Positions 35,413 to 48,620 of a DNA stretch of 64,000 bases are shown piece by piece. The notes beneath the pieces are model-generated. The model did no database searches. It saw only the letters and a program-made list of their open reading frames with translations, and had not been told where the DNA came from. The translations under genes were made by a program, and so were the position numbers. Source of the DNA: Pholiota molesta (taxonomy: Eukaryota; Basidiomycota; Agaricomycetes; Agaricales; Strophariaceae); NCBI GenBank assembly GCA_014925825.1, contig JACGCK010000007.1, positions 124,001 through 188,000 on the forward strand, in the 5' to 3' direction. The first letter of the stretch is position 1. Each line of letters opens with the position of its first letter.

Positions 35413-36844
35413 CAAGCCTTACCAATTCTTCCACGTCTCCGTCACCATTCCTCCGATCACTAAATTTTGGAATGCACGGCAATCCAGAGCCTAGATAATC
35501 CTTAGACCCAAACTACCATTACTGGTTCCGACCCCTGCAAAATCACTGCTCAGGGATAAACCTTTCTCATACCTGTCTGCACTCCTTTCCAATCCAGGAT
35601 TTCAATCGGCTTCTTTATTATTCTAATAACATTCTATCCGCCACAATATATTTCTTTTCTCTACAGTTCTCCAAGTCAAATTACTCCCAAAAATTATTTC
35701 ATTCCATATTATTCCTCCGAAGCAAATCTTCCCTTGTAACATAGTCCCGTAATATCACCCAAACGTAAATTCTATCCTGCAGAGCTAGTGCAGATATCTC
35801 CGAGTCCGATCAGGCCAATAATTTGACAACCGTCGCATCACGGACACAACAGTATGCAGATTGTTGTCTCCATCCCCAAATCACCGCCATAAACCCAAAA
35901 ACGTGCTTCTTTTTGCTAATATCATAAGAAGTGTCGCCAATATGCTACCACTGACAAAATATTCTAAACGTAACAAGTAAACGAGGGCTTCGCACTCTCT
36001 CACACTGCTACTTAGGCCCGGTGATCTATTCCTTGTGTACATTCCAATTAAATCTTTGGCTGACAATTTGGCATGAGAGCGGTATGAGCAATAGACACAT
36101 TAATCTAGCAGGGTTGAAGCGTTGCGAGCGGACATGTTATCAAATTTGAGCTATGTACGGCAAACGTAATTTGGTGCGTGCCCGTAACTTTGCGGAAGGT
36201 GGAATCTTTAGAAGCACAAGTCGAGAGTGGCAACGTCATCAAAGTTTAAGCTATGTACAAGATATCCCTTCAGACTGCTGTATCAACCATACGAAATGAG
36301 ATTTCTTTACTCCTTTCCTAGAGCGTATTTACATTCAAATATTGAGTGTAAGTACATGTAGGGTTGAAGCGTTGCGAGCGGCTTGACATGACATCAATCA
36401 TCTCGCGTCTGTATGCTCCATCATTGTGCCGGAGTCGAAATATACTGCTTCCCACCTCTTGAGCTCTGCACAAAAGAGAATGTACAAAGAGATCACGATG
36501 TAAAAAAGACTTTTACAGCATATCCAGCGGGTGTGAAGGCGCGCACTTGAAACTAACCACAGAGTACACGCATCAGAAGTTTCAAGTTTTGCTTGTTTCG
36601 ACTTGTGCAAGCGTAAAAAAGCGTATTAAAGCGGAAAAGTAGGTGTTCCAAAAAGCTAGGTACAAAATCAAAAAAAGAGAGTCATTTTAACAATATTTAA
36701 GAGGTCCTAAAAACCTGAAAAAGCCACAAAAAGTCGCAAAAGCGAAACAGCCTATTAGTAAAGGGTAATAATAAACGTATATCTATAACTATAACTGAGA
36801 TTTGACCGAAATAAAGTGAATCGCAAGAATTTTGGAATGTATCC

Positions 36845-39153
36845 TCAAGCTCGGAGCTTAACGGGACTTGCGAAATCAAACAGAAACGCGCGATTATTGT
36901 CAAGCAACGATAGGTCAGCCTGGTTAGTCTCATCTTCAGAATCATCCTCTGTGCCCCGTAAGCAGCATGCGGCAAATATTTCCTTCCAACGAGCTTCTTC
37001 AATAGCACGAAGGCTAGAACAGTAGCCAGCGACCGTCGAGCCCCAACATTCATTCGAAAACTCCTTGATCTCATCCAGAGGCTGCATAAAAGACCGTACT
37101 GCGCGTTCGAGCTAGAAAATGGATCTGAGTCAGACTTCATCAAGACACGAGGGGGATTCGGGAAAACACACAGCGGCCATGATCAGAGCGAAAAGGCCCT
37201 TTGGATATCCATTCTCAGAAACCGAGCCTTTTTTGAGCCGGAGAGAAGGCGCTGCAAGGTTAATAATAAAGCGGGAAAGAAGGCGGCCTTCCGGCTGCTG
37301 CAAGATCATTTGAGTTCCAAGATTGAATTAGAAACATTTGAGAGGAGGACATACCTTGTAAGTAGGATCTGTGCGATCACTTGGAGAGTTGGGAGGAGTT
37401 GGTATCCTGAAGAAAAGTGGTCCGTCACCACGTATAGCCCAGCGAATCCATTCTCGTGCTTCCTTTTCTCCGTCGAGAGTGCTGATGTGCTGCTTCACGG
37501 CCTCGATGGCACTCAAGCCTATGTGGGAGCGCCTCTCGTTGATGCGGTTATATGCCTAGAAAGAAATTTAGTAAGACGAAATTTGAGAAGGGGCATCTAA
37601 GGCTTGAAAGTGGAGGTTGACTTACTAGATGATGAAGTGCATCGGTAGAATTCACTTTGTAGTTGGTGGCAGGAAAAACCTCGTTGATGGTGGCCTGTAG
37701 CAAGGCAACAAAAGTGTCGCTACCTTTGAAAAATTGGGAGAATGGCTCCTTGGATGCAAAGAATTTGTCATATAGTGTTGGAAGAATCACTTTCCGCCAT
37801 TTCGACTTCATGAAGTCAGGAAGGTCGGTGATCCGAACATTGTTAGCATTCAAACGGCGAGTCTTTGTGCTCGAAACTGCCTTGGTAGGTATGGGAAGCG
37901 ATGCTTTTGGCTCGCTCTTTGTTTTCGTCTGAGTGACACTTACACGTGTCTTCTTTGCAATAACCTTTTTTGCGGGTGGCTTCGGTGGTGTACGAGGTTG
38001 ACGCTGAGGAGAGAAGTCGTCTTCCGACTCGGAGTTCGAGTCGGACTGATTTGAAATGATAGTGACAAGCTGGGTTTCTTGTCAGGTATGTAATACACGA
38101 ATCATGCGGAATAAACTCATACCTCATTTTTACGCGAGATATCCCGTGTTGCGTCCTTGCTGGCCTCTGCCAATTCCTCTTCTGTCACTGCCTTGCGTGA
38201 GCTCACAGCTTGTTTCGCAAATTCATTTGTGTCTTCAACATCCGAATCTCCGAGTCCACCAGAGACAATCTCGACAGGAGAATGCTTCTTCGGGGCCATA
38301 TTGCCGGATCGAGAACCTTTCCAATCAGAACGAAGACCGGATGCGGCAGCAAAAGTAACATGCTTCATTCCCCTATCATCCAATCAATCATGCGCTTCAC
38401 ATATACTCCGGAATCCGAGAGGTAGCTTACTTCTTCCCACCCGCACTCTTCTTCCCCCCACCACTTACTTGTGCTTTGAGTGCATTGAGCTTTTTCTGCA
38501 AAGCATCGTTGCTTTGCTGGGATTTTCAAGGTCAGTGCTAAATGCTGTTGTCTGAGAACTCAGAAGCTGACCTTCAATGCTTGGAAATCATCCTTAGGAA
38601 CATCTTTCAAGCTCGATTCATCCGAGCTTGAGCCTACCACATCATCATACCCACGGAATTCTTCTTCGCTCAACTCAAGGTCGCGGTCTAGGTCAGAAAA
38701 TTTGCGAATAGTCTTCACTTCCGTCTCCATCCTATCAACGTCTTCTTCGAGGTTCATTTGTGCGATTTTCTTCTCCTTATCTTTTGCAAGATCCTCGAGG
38801 CGTGCTTTCTCTATCTCGGCAGCTGCATTATCAGCAGCAATCTGTGCCTTCGTGCGTCTCTTCCTTTTCTGGCCCGCAGCTGGGGCCTTGGCGTTGGTAC
38901 GAGCAGAGCGCCGTGAGGGATGTTGGGCTGATTGGGCAGGACTGGCTGTTACCGCTGCCGACTTCTCTTTTGCTGCTGTCCGTGGCTTTTTTGGAGGTGT
39001 TGGTTGTTCAGACTCTATGGTGGTATCATTGAGGACAGTATCAGAGGTACGCTTCTTTTTCGACATGTTTTCTGTGACCGTTTTCACTGTTTGGCCAACG
39101 TTGACTTGTTGGGTGGAGTTCTTCTGAGAAGAGCTGTCTCGAGTGCGGACCAT
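36845..39153 (-). CDS. Accessory protein of the Plavaka element
   Basis: Seven exons on the minus strand: 38572-39153, 38431-38516, 38123-38372, 37626-38069, 37355-37555, 37172-37288 and 36845-37111. They give 648 residues without frame break. The N-terminal half is disordered, rich in Lys, Ser, Thr and acids, with a nuclear-localisation-like RKRRTKAQIAADNAA and a coiled coil. The C-terminal half is folded: FMKSKWRKVILPTLYDKFFA, LLQATINEVFP, INERRSHIGLSAIEAVKQHI, EWIRWAIRGDGPLFFR and LDEIKEFSNECWG. Similar proteins commonly accompany these elements in basidiomycetes. The biochemical role is unknown; DNA or nucleosome binding during transposition is a guess. Confidence 0.75.
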
Positions 39154-39415
39154 TGGGTATAGATTAGGATAGGGGCTGGGATGGATGAGCTACCAGTGAG
39201 ACGAGATTGAGTGCAGGGGGTTGGCAGGGGGTTAGACTGACGTGTCTGATGTGTTGGGGAAGGTACTTTAATGCCGGGCTGTTTGCAAAAGTTGGCGTGG
39301 AAAAGCCCCAAGTCGGCCCCAAGTTTTGTATGTTCGTAGCTTGTTTGCGCGTGGCAAACTTCACAATATCATTCTCTCTTTTCCTTTCGTTTTGTGCTAT
39401 CCTGTCCCTTATCCA

Positions 39416-42400
39416 ATGTCTCTACACTCCAACTATCCTTGCGACCATCCAGGCTGCAACCGGACATTCAAAAGTCAAGGTGGCCGTACCCAGCACTGCA
39501 ATACACATCACCGTCCACTTTCGCCAGACCCGGAACCTGACCCAAGGCTCCAATTCACAACGAAATATCACCCCAAGCTTAACGGTAACTATCTTCAACC
39601 CTTGAGTATCTGACTATATACTCACTCTCTTTGTAGCTTTGCCTTGTGATGTTGGCGGCAATTTTTTGCCCCAGTTTACCCAATCACCACCATATAATGC
39701 CCCTGATGCAACGGAAACAAATTGCTGGCATCCATTTGAAGACCGTCTCGCTTTCGATTGGGCTCACTATCATTTCATTGAGCTACAGTCATCTGCACGC
39801 AAAATCAATAAGGGATTGGACCTCTGGCTTGCGGCGAAGTTAAGCGCCGGTAACGATTCACCCTTACCATGGTCGTCAACTGATGATATGTATGGCACAA
39901 TCGACTCCATCCAGGAAGGAGATGCGCCGTTCACCACGATAGAGTTCAAGTACTCGGGCCCAGTCGATGACAAATCCCCGAAGTGGATGACTCAAACGTA
40001 TGAACTTTGCACGCGAGACTCTCGCAAACTCTTACAAAACCAACTTGCCACGACCGAATTTGCTAATCAGTTTAACTACAAGCCATATCGTCAATTTGAT
40101 CACCAAGGCAAATGTGTTTGGTCCAACCTAATGTCGGGTGAATGGGCATGGAAAGAAGCGGTATGTCATTTTCATACATATTGTTGCTCATAAATATTGA
40201 CTACAATCATTATATAGGATACTATCGCTCAAGATCCACGCACTCATGGATCAATGCTTGTTCCTATTATAGCCGGAAGTGATAAAACTACAGTTTCGGT
40301 TGCGACAGGACATCAAGAGTACCACCCCGTATACCAATCACCTGGTAACCTGACAAATACCGCCCGTCGTGGGCATGGAAATTCAGTACTTCCAGTAGCG
40401 TTTCTTCCGATTCCAAAGAGTGAGTTTGTTATTTTAGAATCTAAACTATTGACATCTACAACTTTGTTTTCTTTTAGCAAACAAGCGTGAAGCAAAGCGG
40501 CCTGAATTTCAACGCTTTGCTCGACAATTGTACCACGCATGTCTAGCGCGAATCTTTGCACCACTTCGAGGAGGAATGACGGTTCCAGAGGTTGTCCGTT
40601 GCCCAGATGGACACTTTCGCAGAGCTATCTATAGTCTAGGACCGTACATCGCCGACTATCCCGAACAAGTCTGGCTTGCTGGGATTGTCCAAGGATGGTG
40701 CCCGAAGTAAGTATATCATCTTTGATATCGAATCTAGATGCTTATGACCTAGATTTAGATGCGAAGCAAGGCCAGATAATTTGGATGAGGATTACAAGAA
40801 TACACGACGACGAAGACACGAACGAACCGATGTAATTATCCAATGTTTCGACCCAGGTACAGTTTGGAGTAAATATGGAATTCGAACAGATGTTGTGGTA
40901 TGTTCACTCTGAATTTATCCAACTCTGAAGTATCTAATCAAAATGTAGCCATTTACACATGGATTTCCACGGGCGGACATACACATTTTGCTTTCACCGG
41001 ATTTACTGCATCAAGTCATCAAAGGTACCTTTAAGGATCACCTGGTCACCTGGGTAAACGAGTTCCTTCACTTTCGTTATGGTGAAACTCGTGCGCTAGA
41101 AATCATACATGATATTGATCGACGGTAAGCAAACTTCAGTCTCTAAATCAAAGTCAGGACTAGAGACTTATTTGATCACATCTAGAATCTCTGCGGTTCC
41201 TGTATACGCTGGCCTTCGACGTTTAGTGAAGGCCGGAACTTCGAGCAATGGACAGGCGATGATTCCAAGGCGTTGATGAAGGTAATGTTAGATAACTTTT
41301 CACTATGTTTTATTTTATCTTAATTAGATTGATTTATAGGTTTACATTGCTGCAATTGCTGGGCATGTACCATCAAAAATGGTACAGTGTATAGCGGCAT
41401 TTATGGAACTATGTTACATTTTCCGCCGGAACGTCATCAGCAGTACTGCTCTGAACACCGCTCAAGACCTGCTTGACAAGTTCCATGCACTTCGACAAGT
41501 GTTTATTGATGAGGGTACCCGCACGTCCATATCTTTGCCACGTCAGCATGCATTACCACACTATATTACTTCTATCCCATTATTCGGGTCTCCCAATGGC
41601 CTATGCTCATCGATTACGGAGTCAAAGCACATCAAAGCCGTCAAGGAACCATGGCGTCGATCCAGTCGGTTTAGAGCACTAGTCCAGATGCTGAAAACAA
41701 TCGTTCGATTGGAAAAGCTCGCGACTCTGCGCCGGCGGTTTTTACAAGAGCAATTACTGATTGGGAGTACGACGAGCGCATATTCTGCTGGTGGACACGG
41801 TGATGATAACAACTTGGGATCAGTCATCGGCACGACCGATATGATGGATGTTGATGAAGACATGGGTCAACATGGGGAGAACAATGTGTCTGACGAGCGC
41901 GTAAATGATGTTGGGCCCGAAGATGGACCCCATACCCTTGCTTCTATTTCGCTAGCAGCAACGCCCGGTATGCAAATATATCATTGCATGTTTGAAGGTT
42001 TCTTTCAACTGACATCCTTTTCTATCTAGAACGAAAGTACCCAAATCGACTGCATAAGCTAGCGCAATATATTAAAGAGCCGGAGTTCCCGATAGCGCTC
42101 AAAACATTCCTATACAACAGAAGACACCCGACTCGTGACGTTCCTAATGATGTCGATGTTCGTGTTGACTTCACTGGCAAGATCCTGGTCTTTCACTCTG
42201 CGATTGCACGGTTTTATGCTCCAAGTGACCTGTGTGGTGCAGGTGGCATGTATCGACAGCGCATTCGATGCAATTCTTCATGGTATGGTCAACCTCGCCG
42301 TGATACTGTATTTGTGGTACAAGATGAGGATCAGGCCGGGATGCGAGGGATGCTTATTGCACGCATTCACCTATTATTCTCATTTATTGATGAGAATGTT

Positions 42401-42685
42401 GGTGAGACGGTCCCATGTGCGCTCGTAAGCTGGTATCTGCCGGCATCTAACGAACGCGATCCTGATACAGGCATGTGGTCGGTAAAGCCAGAAGGTACAC
42501 GAATGCACCAGCCGGTACAAGTTATACCACTCAAAAGCATCGCTCGAGGTGCCCATCTCTTGCCCAAATATGGTGTCGGATTTCTTCCTGAGTATATTAC
42601 ACATACTAATACTTTGGAAGAGTTCGAAATTTACTTCGTAAATCCCTACATAGATCACCATTGTCATGAATTCTTGTCTGATTAG
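39416..42685 (+). CDS. Plavaka transposase, one apparent missing base
   Basis: Nine exons: 39416-39584, 39637-40160, 40218-40419, 40478-40706, 40759-40899, 40949-41125, 41186-41281, 41340-41967 and 42030-42685. The protein of about 940 residues starts with a C2H2-like finger (CDHPGCNRTFKSQGGRTQHC). The conserved Plavaka core follows: GWCPKCEA, DIHILLSPDLLHQVIKGTFK, DHLVTWVNEFLHFRYGE, GLCSSITESKHIKAVKEPWR. A C-terminal domain includes WYGQPRRDTVFVVQDED. The acidic residues of the DDE-type centre should lie in these blocks. One frame break at 41,222-41,224 (TTT) is repaired by one added T to read LRRFSEGRNFEQWTGDDSKA. Only that base separates this copy from an apparently complete transposase. 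Confidence 0.82.
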
Positions 42686-42813
42686 ATGTATACTGTAATT
42701 TTGTACAAGTTCTGTACATACGTAGATAGCTTTTTCGCTTGTCTGCTTTTTAACTTGCCACAAGCTCAAAAGCGGAAAAAAGCGGACAAGCAATTCGTGA
42801 ACTTGCTGATGCG

Positions 42814-44980
42814 ATTTTTTGCACATCATTGAGTTAATTATGGGGTCTGGTATTCTACAACACGGAATGGTCGTCAAATATGACTGTAATGTTTGTCCTT
42901 CGATATGGGTCGAAGCAGAGGAAGCAGTCGGTAACTTGTCGCCGCCAACGAACGAGGTTAAACGCCGCACTGGCACGCAGTCTGCACTGCCACCATTTTA
43001 GGCGCCCGTATGTGGCACAGTACGCATGCTCTCAAGATTGCGCACTGGTACATTTGTGGTACACAAAAGAAGACGGCCGCATAATATAATAAACCTAATG
43101 TTTTATAAATTGGGATTTACAGTTGAATACAGAGACACGCGTTCGGATATTAAGCTCTTTGATAACAACGCGCTTCTCCTCTCCCAATCCACCATTTGAA
43201 ATGCAGAAAACGTATCTATCTAATATCAGGGCTGTGTATTACATACACGTTTCAGTATCAATGTTTTTCTTTATTTTTGCGACCGCGCAGCGCGATGCGG
43301 CGGCATGTACGATGCGACGACGGCGGCATCAAGATTTAATCTGGGAGCGCGTCCGCTGCTCTCTTCTAATTCCATGTGGACGCCTCAAACGTGTAGTAGT
43401 ACATAGCCCCAATAGCACTCTATTGGACACAGGAAATTTGGAGCGGCAAGGCTAGGCCAGCCAAGGATACCCATACCGAGCATGATCTACTCCTCCCACC
43501 CCGTTTCTCGTTTCCAGTCCATTGCGCATCGCACGGGGACCTAGAAAAACCCACGTCAAACCCCGTTATTAGTTCCATCAAGGGTCCTTTCGGGTGCGTT
43601 GCCAGCGAAGATCGCGGCTTCAACTTTCCGCCTGCAAATCGATGCATTTCCTGGATGCTTGGTCTCGGAGCATTGCATGGAATAAGCAATCTAGTGCCAT
43701 TTCCCTTGATTTTACGACATAGAAATGGTTCTTACCGGGTTTAGAATTGCTGGGTGGGTGGGTATCGCTCTCACTTGGCCGCTGAGCAGATGAGGTTCAC
43801 AATTTGCAAATGTAGAAATATAAACTTCGTTATTCACACTCTTTAACACACTTGAATAAAACACAATAACGAGCTCGCTTTTCTGTATTCTAGTTGTTAT
43901 TAAATGGGCTATGAGCTTTCCCATTGACAACAGGCATGTTTCACGAGACAGGCAAGGACAAGCAACGGACGCAGACGAGAAAACGGAGGAGGAGATGCGG
44001 ATCGAGATTCGCTTAGCGCACGCGGACCCTGGACGAGATGTTTCCATTGACACCGTTTTCATTCTATGTACGTACACGTCTACCAAAGTGGTATATAAGA
44101 CTACGGACATGCCTCTCATTCCCTCATCCCACTCTTCTCTCCTCTGCTCTTCTCTCCTCTTCTGGACCTCTCTCTTCTTCCGCTCTATCCCGCCGAGCTC
44201 GACGGCGCTGCCCTCCGCACGTCCGCTCGTCGATGCTCTGTCCTACGAGTGAGGTTTTGTCATTCTTCAGTAATAAACCTGATAACTAACGCGCCGCACC
44301 GTACGTCGGCTACAGCACACAGCCGTTCAGAACCTGGCTGCGCACGCGGTCGTGTTCCATCTTGCGTACATGTGTTGTATAGCGGCGACCAACAGCGGTG
44401 TCCTTCAGCAGGGCATACGCACCGCACTAACATCGTCCTCCCTCCGCAGATAGCCCTTCGCGCTCCGATGCTCATCTGGAACACGTAGCGAGTAGGTTGC
44501 TGCTTGTCTCTGCGGCAACGATATTACTTACCGCCTGAAAGGCCTTTCGTCATCGCCGATTACGCGCGATACGCCGGCGCCGCGCCCTTGCGCAACTGGG
44601 TCAGCAAGCCTCGATGCTGGTTCAAAGCGATCGTAAGTAGGCGCTATGAACGTTCTAATGACCGTACTCACCCATATCCCGGGGCAGCAAGCATGCCGCT
44701 CTCGCATTCATTCCCATCGGCTCCTTGACTGGACCTTCCGCCCGTCGCCGTCGTCCTCGTTGATAGTGGAACAGACGGGTGCTATCCTCCTGGCTATCGA
44801 GCCGTTCGTGTCGTCGTTCATGGGCCAGGACGAGGCTCCTCCCGCAGGCCCTCTGCAAACTCGTCCTTCAAGGGCAGTGAGGCCAAACGGCTCTACTGGC
44901 TTCAAGGCTGTGATGCGGTGAGTAAGTCCTCTACGGTGCAGACAAGGTAGCTCTCACTGATTTTCCCGCAGCTGAGCAGC
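42814..44980. other. Non-coding part of tandem unit 2
   Basis: Copy of 27,919-30,082, with the same TATA box and CT-rich first exon near 44,090-44,250. It carries single bases missing from the unit 1 copy (for example ATGGGCTATG against ATGGCTATG). Confidence 0.6.
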
Positions 44981-46650
44981 GTTGCTCTCGTCCTCTACCC
45001 ACTCGCGTGTCGAGCCGCTGTCGTCCAAGCCACGCCGCGCGTCGTCCATTGCATATCCTAGCGTCGTCGTTTCGTTGCGAATTATGCGCCCGTGTCCGTA
45101 TACAGCCCTTGCCGTTGTTGCAGCAGTGTCATCGCTGCGCCGCTCGTTTGCCTGGCTTACTGCTGTGAGCGTGACGTTGAGAGGAGGGGAGGACCACATA
45201 CCCGGGAGCCTTGAATGCGCGCTGTCTCTGCGCGCCGTGGGCCCTTGGAGGCTGTCAGACCGTCTTATCGGCGCTGGGCGAAGACCGCGCTGCCGGCTTC
45301 AAGACTATAATGCGGTGAGTAAGTCTTCTTGTCCCCCGCCCCTCGCGCGTCGAACCGCTGTCGTTCGGGCCACACGCCGCGAGTCGCCTATCGCGTCGTC
45401 GTCCCATTGCCGACTACGCTTCGGTTTCCGTGTATCGTCCTATCGTCGCTGCGCCGCCCGTTGGCCTGGCTTATCGGTGCAAGTGCGATGCTGAGCGGAG
45501 GTGAGAGAACATCACATACACCTGGGAGCGCGGCGCTGTCTGTCCATGCTGCGTAGCGCGTGCGCCCTGCGCCGCCCATGGGGCACGGATCTCGGCTTAT
45601 CCGTGCGATCTGAAGGCTGGCGCTCGCCAGGTGAGCTGCGATGTCGCGCAGATAGCCTCCCCGTGCTCGCCGGCCCATCCAGTGCCGTTCTTCGTGGTGA
45701 TGTTTGCATGCCGCTATGGAGGCGCTGCTCGTACGTCAAGCACGACGCGGCAACGGCGGTGTCGACGTTGGGCGTTGTCGTCTCGATGCCGACTATGCTC
45801 TGGGTACGAATAAGTATCGTGGCGGATCGTGGGTGCCGTTCTTTGTTGCAGCAGGTCGTTGCGCGGCGGCCGTGGTGCGTAGCTCATTGCTGTGAGCGCG
45901 ACACTGAGAGATGAGATGAGATTTACACATCGCGCTGTCCGCACTTGTTGGATGCTGCGCGCCGTGGTGCCCATGGACGGCCCTCCCTTGCTCTCAGCCT
46001 ATCCGTGCGATCCGCTCGCGCAATGTGTGCCGATGTCGTCCAGACATCCTCCCCACGCTCGAATTTCGTTCCGATGTCTGTACGCCGCGCTAGAGGTGCT
46101 GCTGGTAAGTTGACCGGTGCTCTCGTCTCCTCCCCGCTCGCGAGCCGCGTCGTTGTCTCGTTGTCGTGCAAGCCTCGCGCATCCCGTATTCCAGCGTCAT
46201 CTTCTCGTGGTGGTCTAGTGTACGTAGTGTGCATCGCCCATGCCGTTGCTCTGTCGTCGCGTCGTTGCGGCGTGGCCTGACTGACTGCTATAAGCGTGTC
46301 GCTGAGGAGACACTGATATCTACACACCTGGGACCTGCGCACTGTCCATGCTGCTTGGCCCTGCACCCTGTGGGTTCGGCGCGCCGTGGTGCCCAAGGAC
46401 GATGATGCGGGGGGCTGAACGTCGGACGCCAACGTCGTGCAGATGTCGGCCTCGGGCTCGCCGGCCCACCCAGTTCCGTTTGTCGTGGTGATGTGTGTGC
46501 GCCGCTTTGGAGGTGCTGCTGGTATGCTGGTACGGGTGTGTATAGGGGTGCGAGGGCGGCGACGGTGGCGATGGACTGGGACTCGCCAATGGCGTTGGAG
46601 TTGCGGCGGAGGCGATGTGCTGAGTGCTCTGAGCGTGTGATGTCGCTGGG
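44980..46650 (+). repeat. Four degenerate ~330-bp GC-rich repeats, unit 2 copy
   Basis: Same four blocks as at 30,082-31,760, with about twenty extra single bases relative to that copy. This is the better template for any coding analysis of the region. Confidence 0.5.
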
Positions 46651-46806
46651 TGCGCGGAAGCTTCAGAGATGTCGTCCATAGCACATGAGCATGGTAGTGA
46701 GGCGGGAAGATGAAGGAAACGGAACGGAGGACGGGTCACAGATCGCGCACGGGCTTCCGAGTGCGCGGAGTGCTCATGTACGTGCGGATTGGACGACGCA
46801 GGTCAA

Positions 46807-48620
46807 GACGCTTTCGGAAGAGGGTGCGGTAAAGCCATTGAAAGCTGCTGAGGAGATATCGTAGATGAGTGTTAGTGATCCATATCTGATGACGAACATA
46901 ATTCTATTATTATATCCTCGCTAAAGCTTCCCGTCACGTTATGTCGTCGAAATTGCCGTTGACGTCGCATTAATCGTTCTCTTGCACTCTATCATGGCCC
47001 AAGACCAAGAGAAACCGAGCGCTAACACTCAGACCTCTGTCAAGGTTGTCGATTTCGGGCCATTCTTAGATGGATCTGACAGACAGGGCGTCGCTGATGC
47101 GGTCCTAGAGTCATTCAAGTCCATTGGGTTCGTCTATCTCGCAAACCATGGACTGCCTCGCGAGAAGGTGGCTTCAATGTTTGAATGGGTACGGTGTTTC
47201 TACTCTCACACACCAAGGATAATATATTTACTCTACTTCACATAAATTCTTCTGATATTCAGTCCAAGAAGCTATTTGACCAGCCCATGGAGATCAAGCA
47301 ACTGGCTCCGCATCCAGAGTCGGGTGCACACCATCGAGGTTCGCTCAGTCCACTCCTGGTTTGCTGTCACTGTCACGATGGTTTGGGCTGACTTGGAGGG
47401 CCGCCTTCAGGGTATTCGGCGCCTGGAAGAGAGGCCATCCAAAAGCGCACACATGCTGATCGCGATGGATCTGGGAACGATGTGGCCAACGCGACAACTG
47501 CCCACGGCGCGGAGGTAAGGCGCGATATCAAGGAGAACTTCGAGGTTGGTCGGGAAGATTATGAGGATATGCCTAATATTTGGTACCCCGACGGTATTCT
47601 TCCTGGTTTCAAAGAGGCTTGTCTCGATTTCTACTGGGTGCGTACGTTTTGCACCGAGAGGCAATGGACATAACTAACGTATTTTTGTCTTGTAGCTTTT
47701 GGATAAGATGGAAAGGGAGATTTTCAAGGCGCTCGCGTTATCTTTCAAGTTACCGGAAGATTATTTTTTAAATTTCCACTTGAATGCGGAGAATCAGCTA
47801 CGGCTATTGCATTATCCAAGGTACGACATCTGGAAACGCCGCATAATTTCTGATTTCAAGTTTCTTATCAGCGTCTCTGCTGACGTCCTCGAAGATAAGG
47901 AGGCATCACGTATTCCCGCTCATTCTGATTATGGGACAATAACTGTGAGTAATGTTATGTGATAAACACAGCTAATCGAATATCTCATTCCCAACGGCAG
48001 CTGCTACTGCAAGACGACATCGGCGGTCTCGAAGTGGAAGACGCACAGCATCCTGGAACCTATATCGTATGTATTCCCCCGTCATTTCTCTATAAATTAC
48101 CAAACTACCCTCCTTATCAAGCCTGTGCCGCCCATCCCGGATGCCCTCCTCGTCAATGCAGGCGATTTTCTCATGAGATGTACGTCCCGCCAACAACCAT
48201 ACGTACTTCCTATGCATTCGTATTCATGTTCTTATCGGACTCACATCTCCGTGCGCGCTCTGTCGACAGGGTCGAACGATACGATAAAAAGCACCGTCCA
48301 CCGTGTACGGGCCCCACCTTCTGTGGACGGCGCAAGCGGGAAGGTGATACCCTCGCGCTATTCAATTCCCTACGTAAGTCTGCTCCTGCTGCCGACATCC
48401 AACTTCCTCCCCGCACCCAGAGCGGGTGGGTGATGCTCACATGCAATGCTAACATAATTCGTGCAGTTCTGCGGCGCGGTGAGTAACTATCATCATGGCG
48501 TCTATTCCTAAGTCAATGGCGACTGACCGATCGCTGTCTCGTTGTCTTTCTATTTTCTCTTGAACAGGATTCGTGGACGGTTGCGGATTGTATCCCGGGT
48601 ACTTGGTCTGAGGACCATCC
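46807..48620. repeat. Start of tandem unit 3 (truncated)
   Basis: Third occurrence of the Nudix-derived start motif followed by a full dioxygenase gene. Similarity to units 1 and 2 ends at the CATCCGAAG in the last shared exon. Confidence 0.8.

Larger units (their letters stand above)
36571..42811. mobile_element. Plavaka-type DNA transposon, two divergent genes
   Basis: The ends form short imperfect inverted repeats (CATCAGAAGTTTCAAG at left; CATCAGCAAGTTCACG reading in from the right) followed by GCTTGT-type subterminal motifs. The uninterrupted target GTACACGATTTTTT survives at 27,912-27,925. Comparison shows 6,243 inserted bases and a 2-bp duplication CG (36,569-36,570 and 42,812-42,813). 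The element carries an accessory gene (-) and the transposase gene (+), divergently transcribed. Flanks identical to unit 1 imply insertion after the last tandem duplication. Confidence 0.85.
31895..46806. repeat. Tandem unit 2, interrupted by a Plavaka element
   Basis: Second copy of the tandem unit; without the 6.24 kb transposon it is about 8.67 kb. It starts with the same Nudix-derived GACGCTTTCGGAAGAGG stub, followed by a ~60-bp deletion relative to unit 1. Confidence 0.85.
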
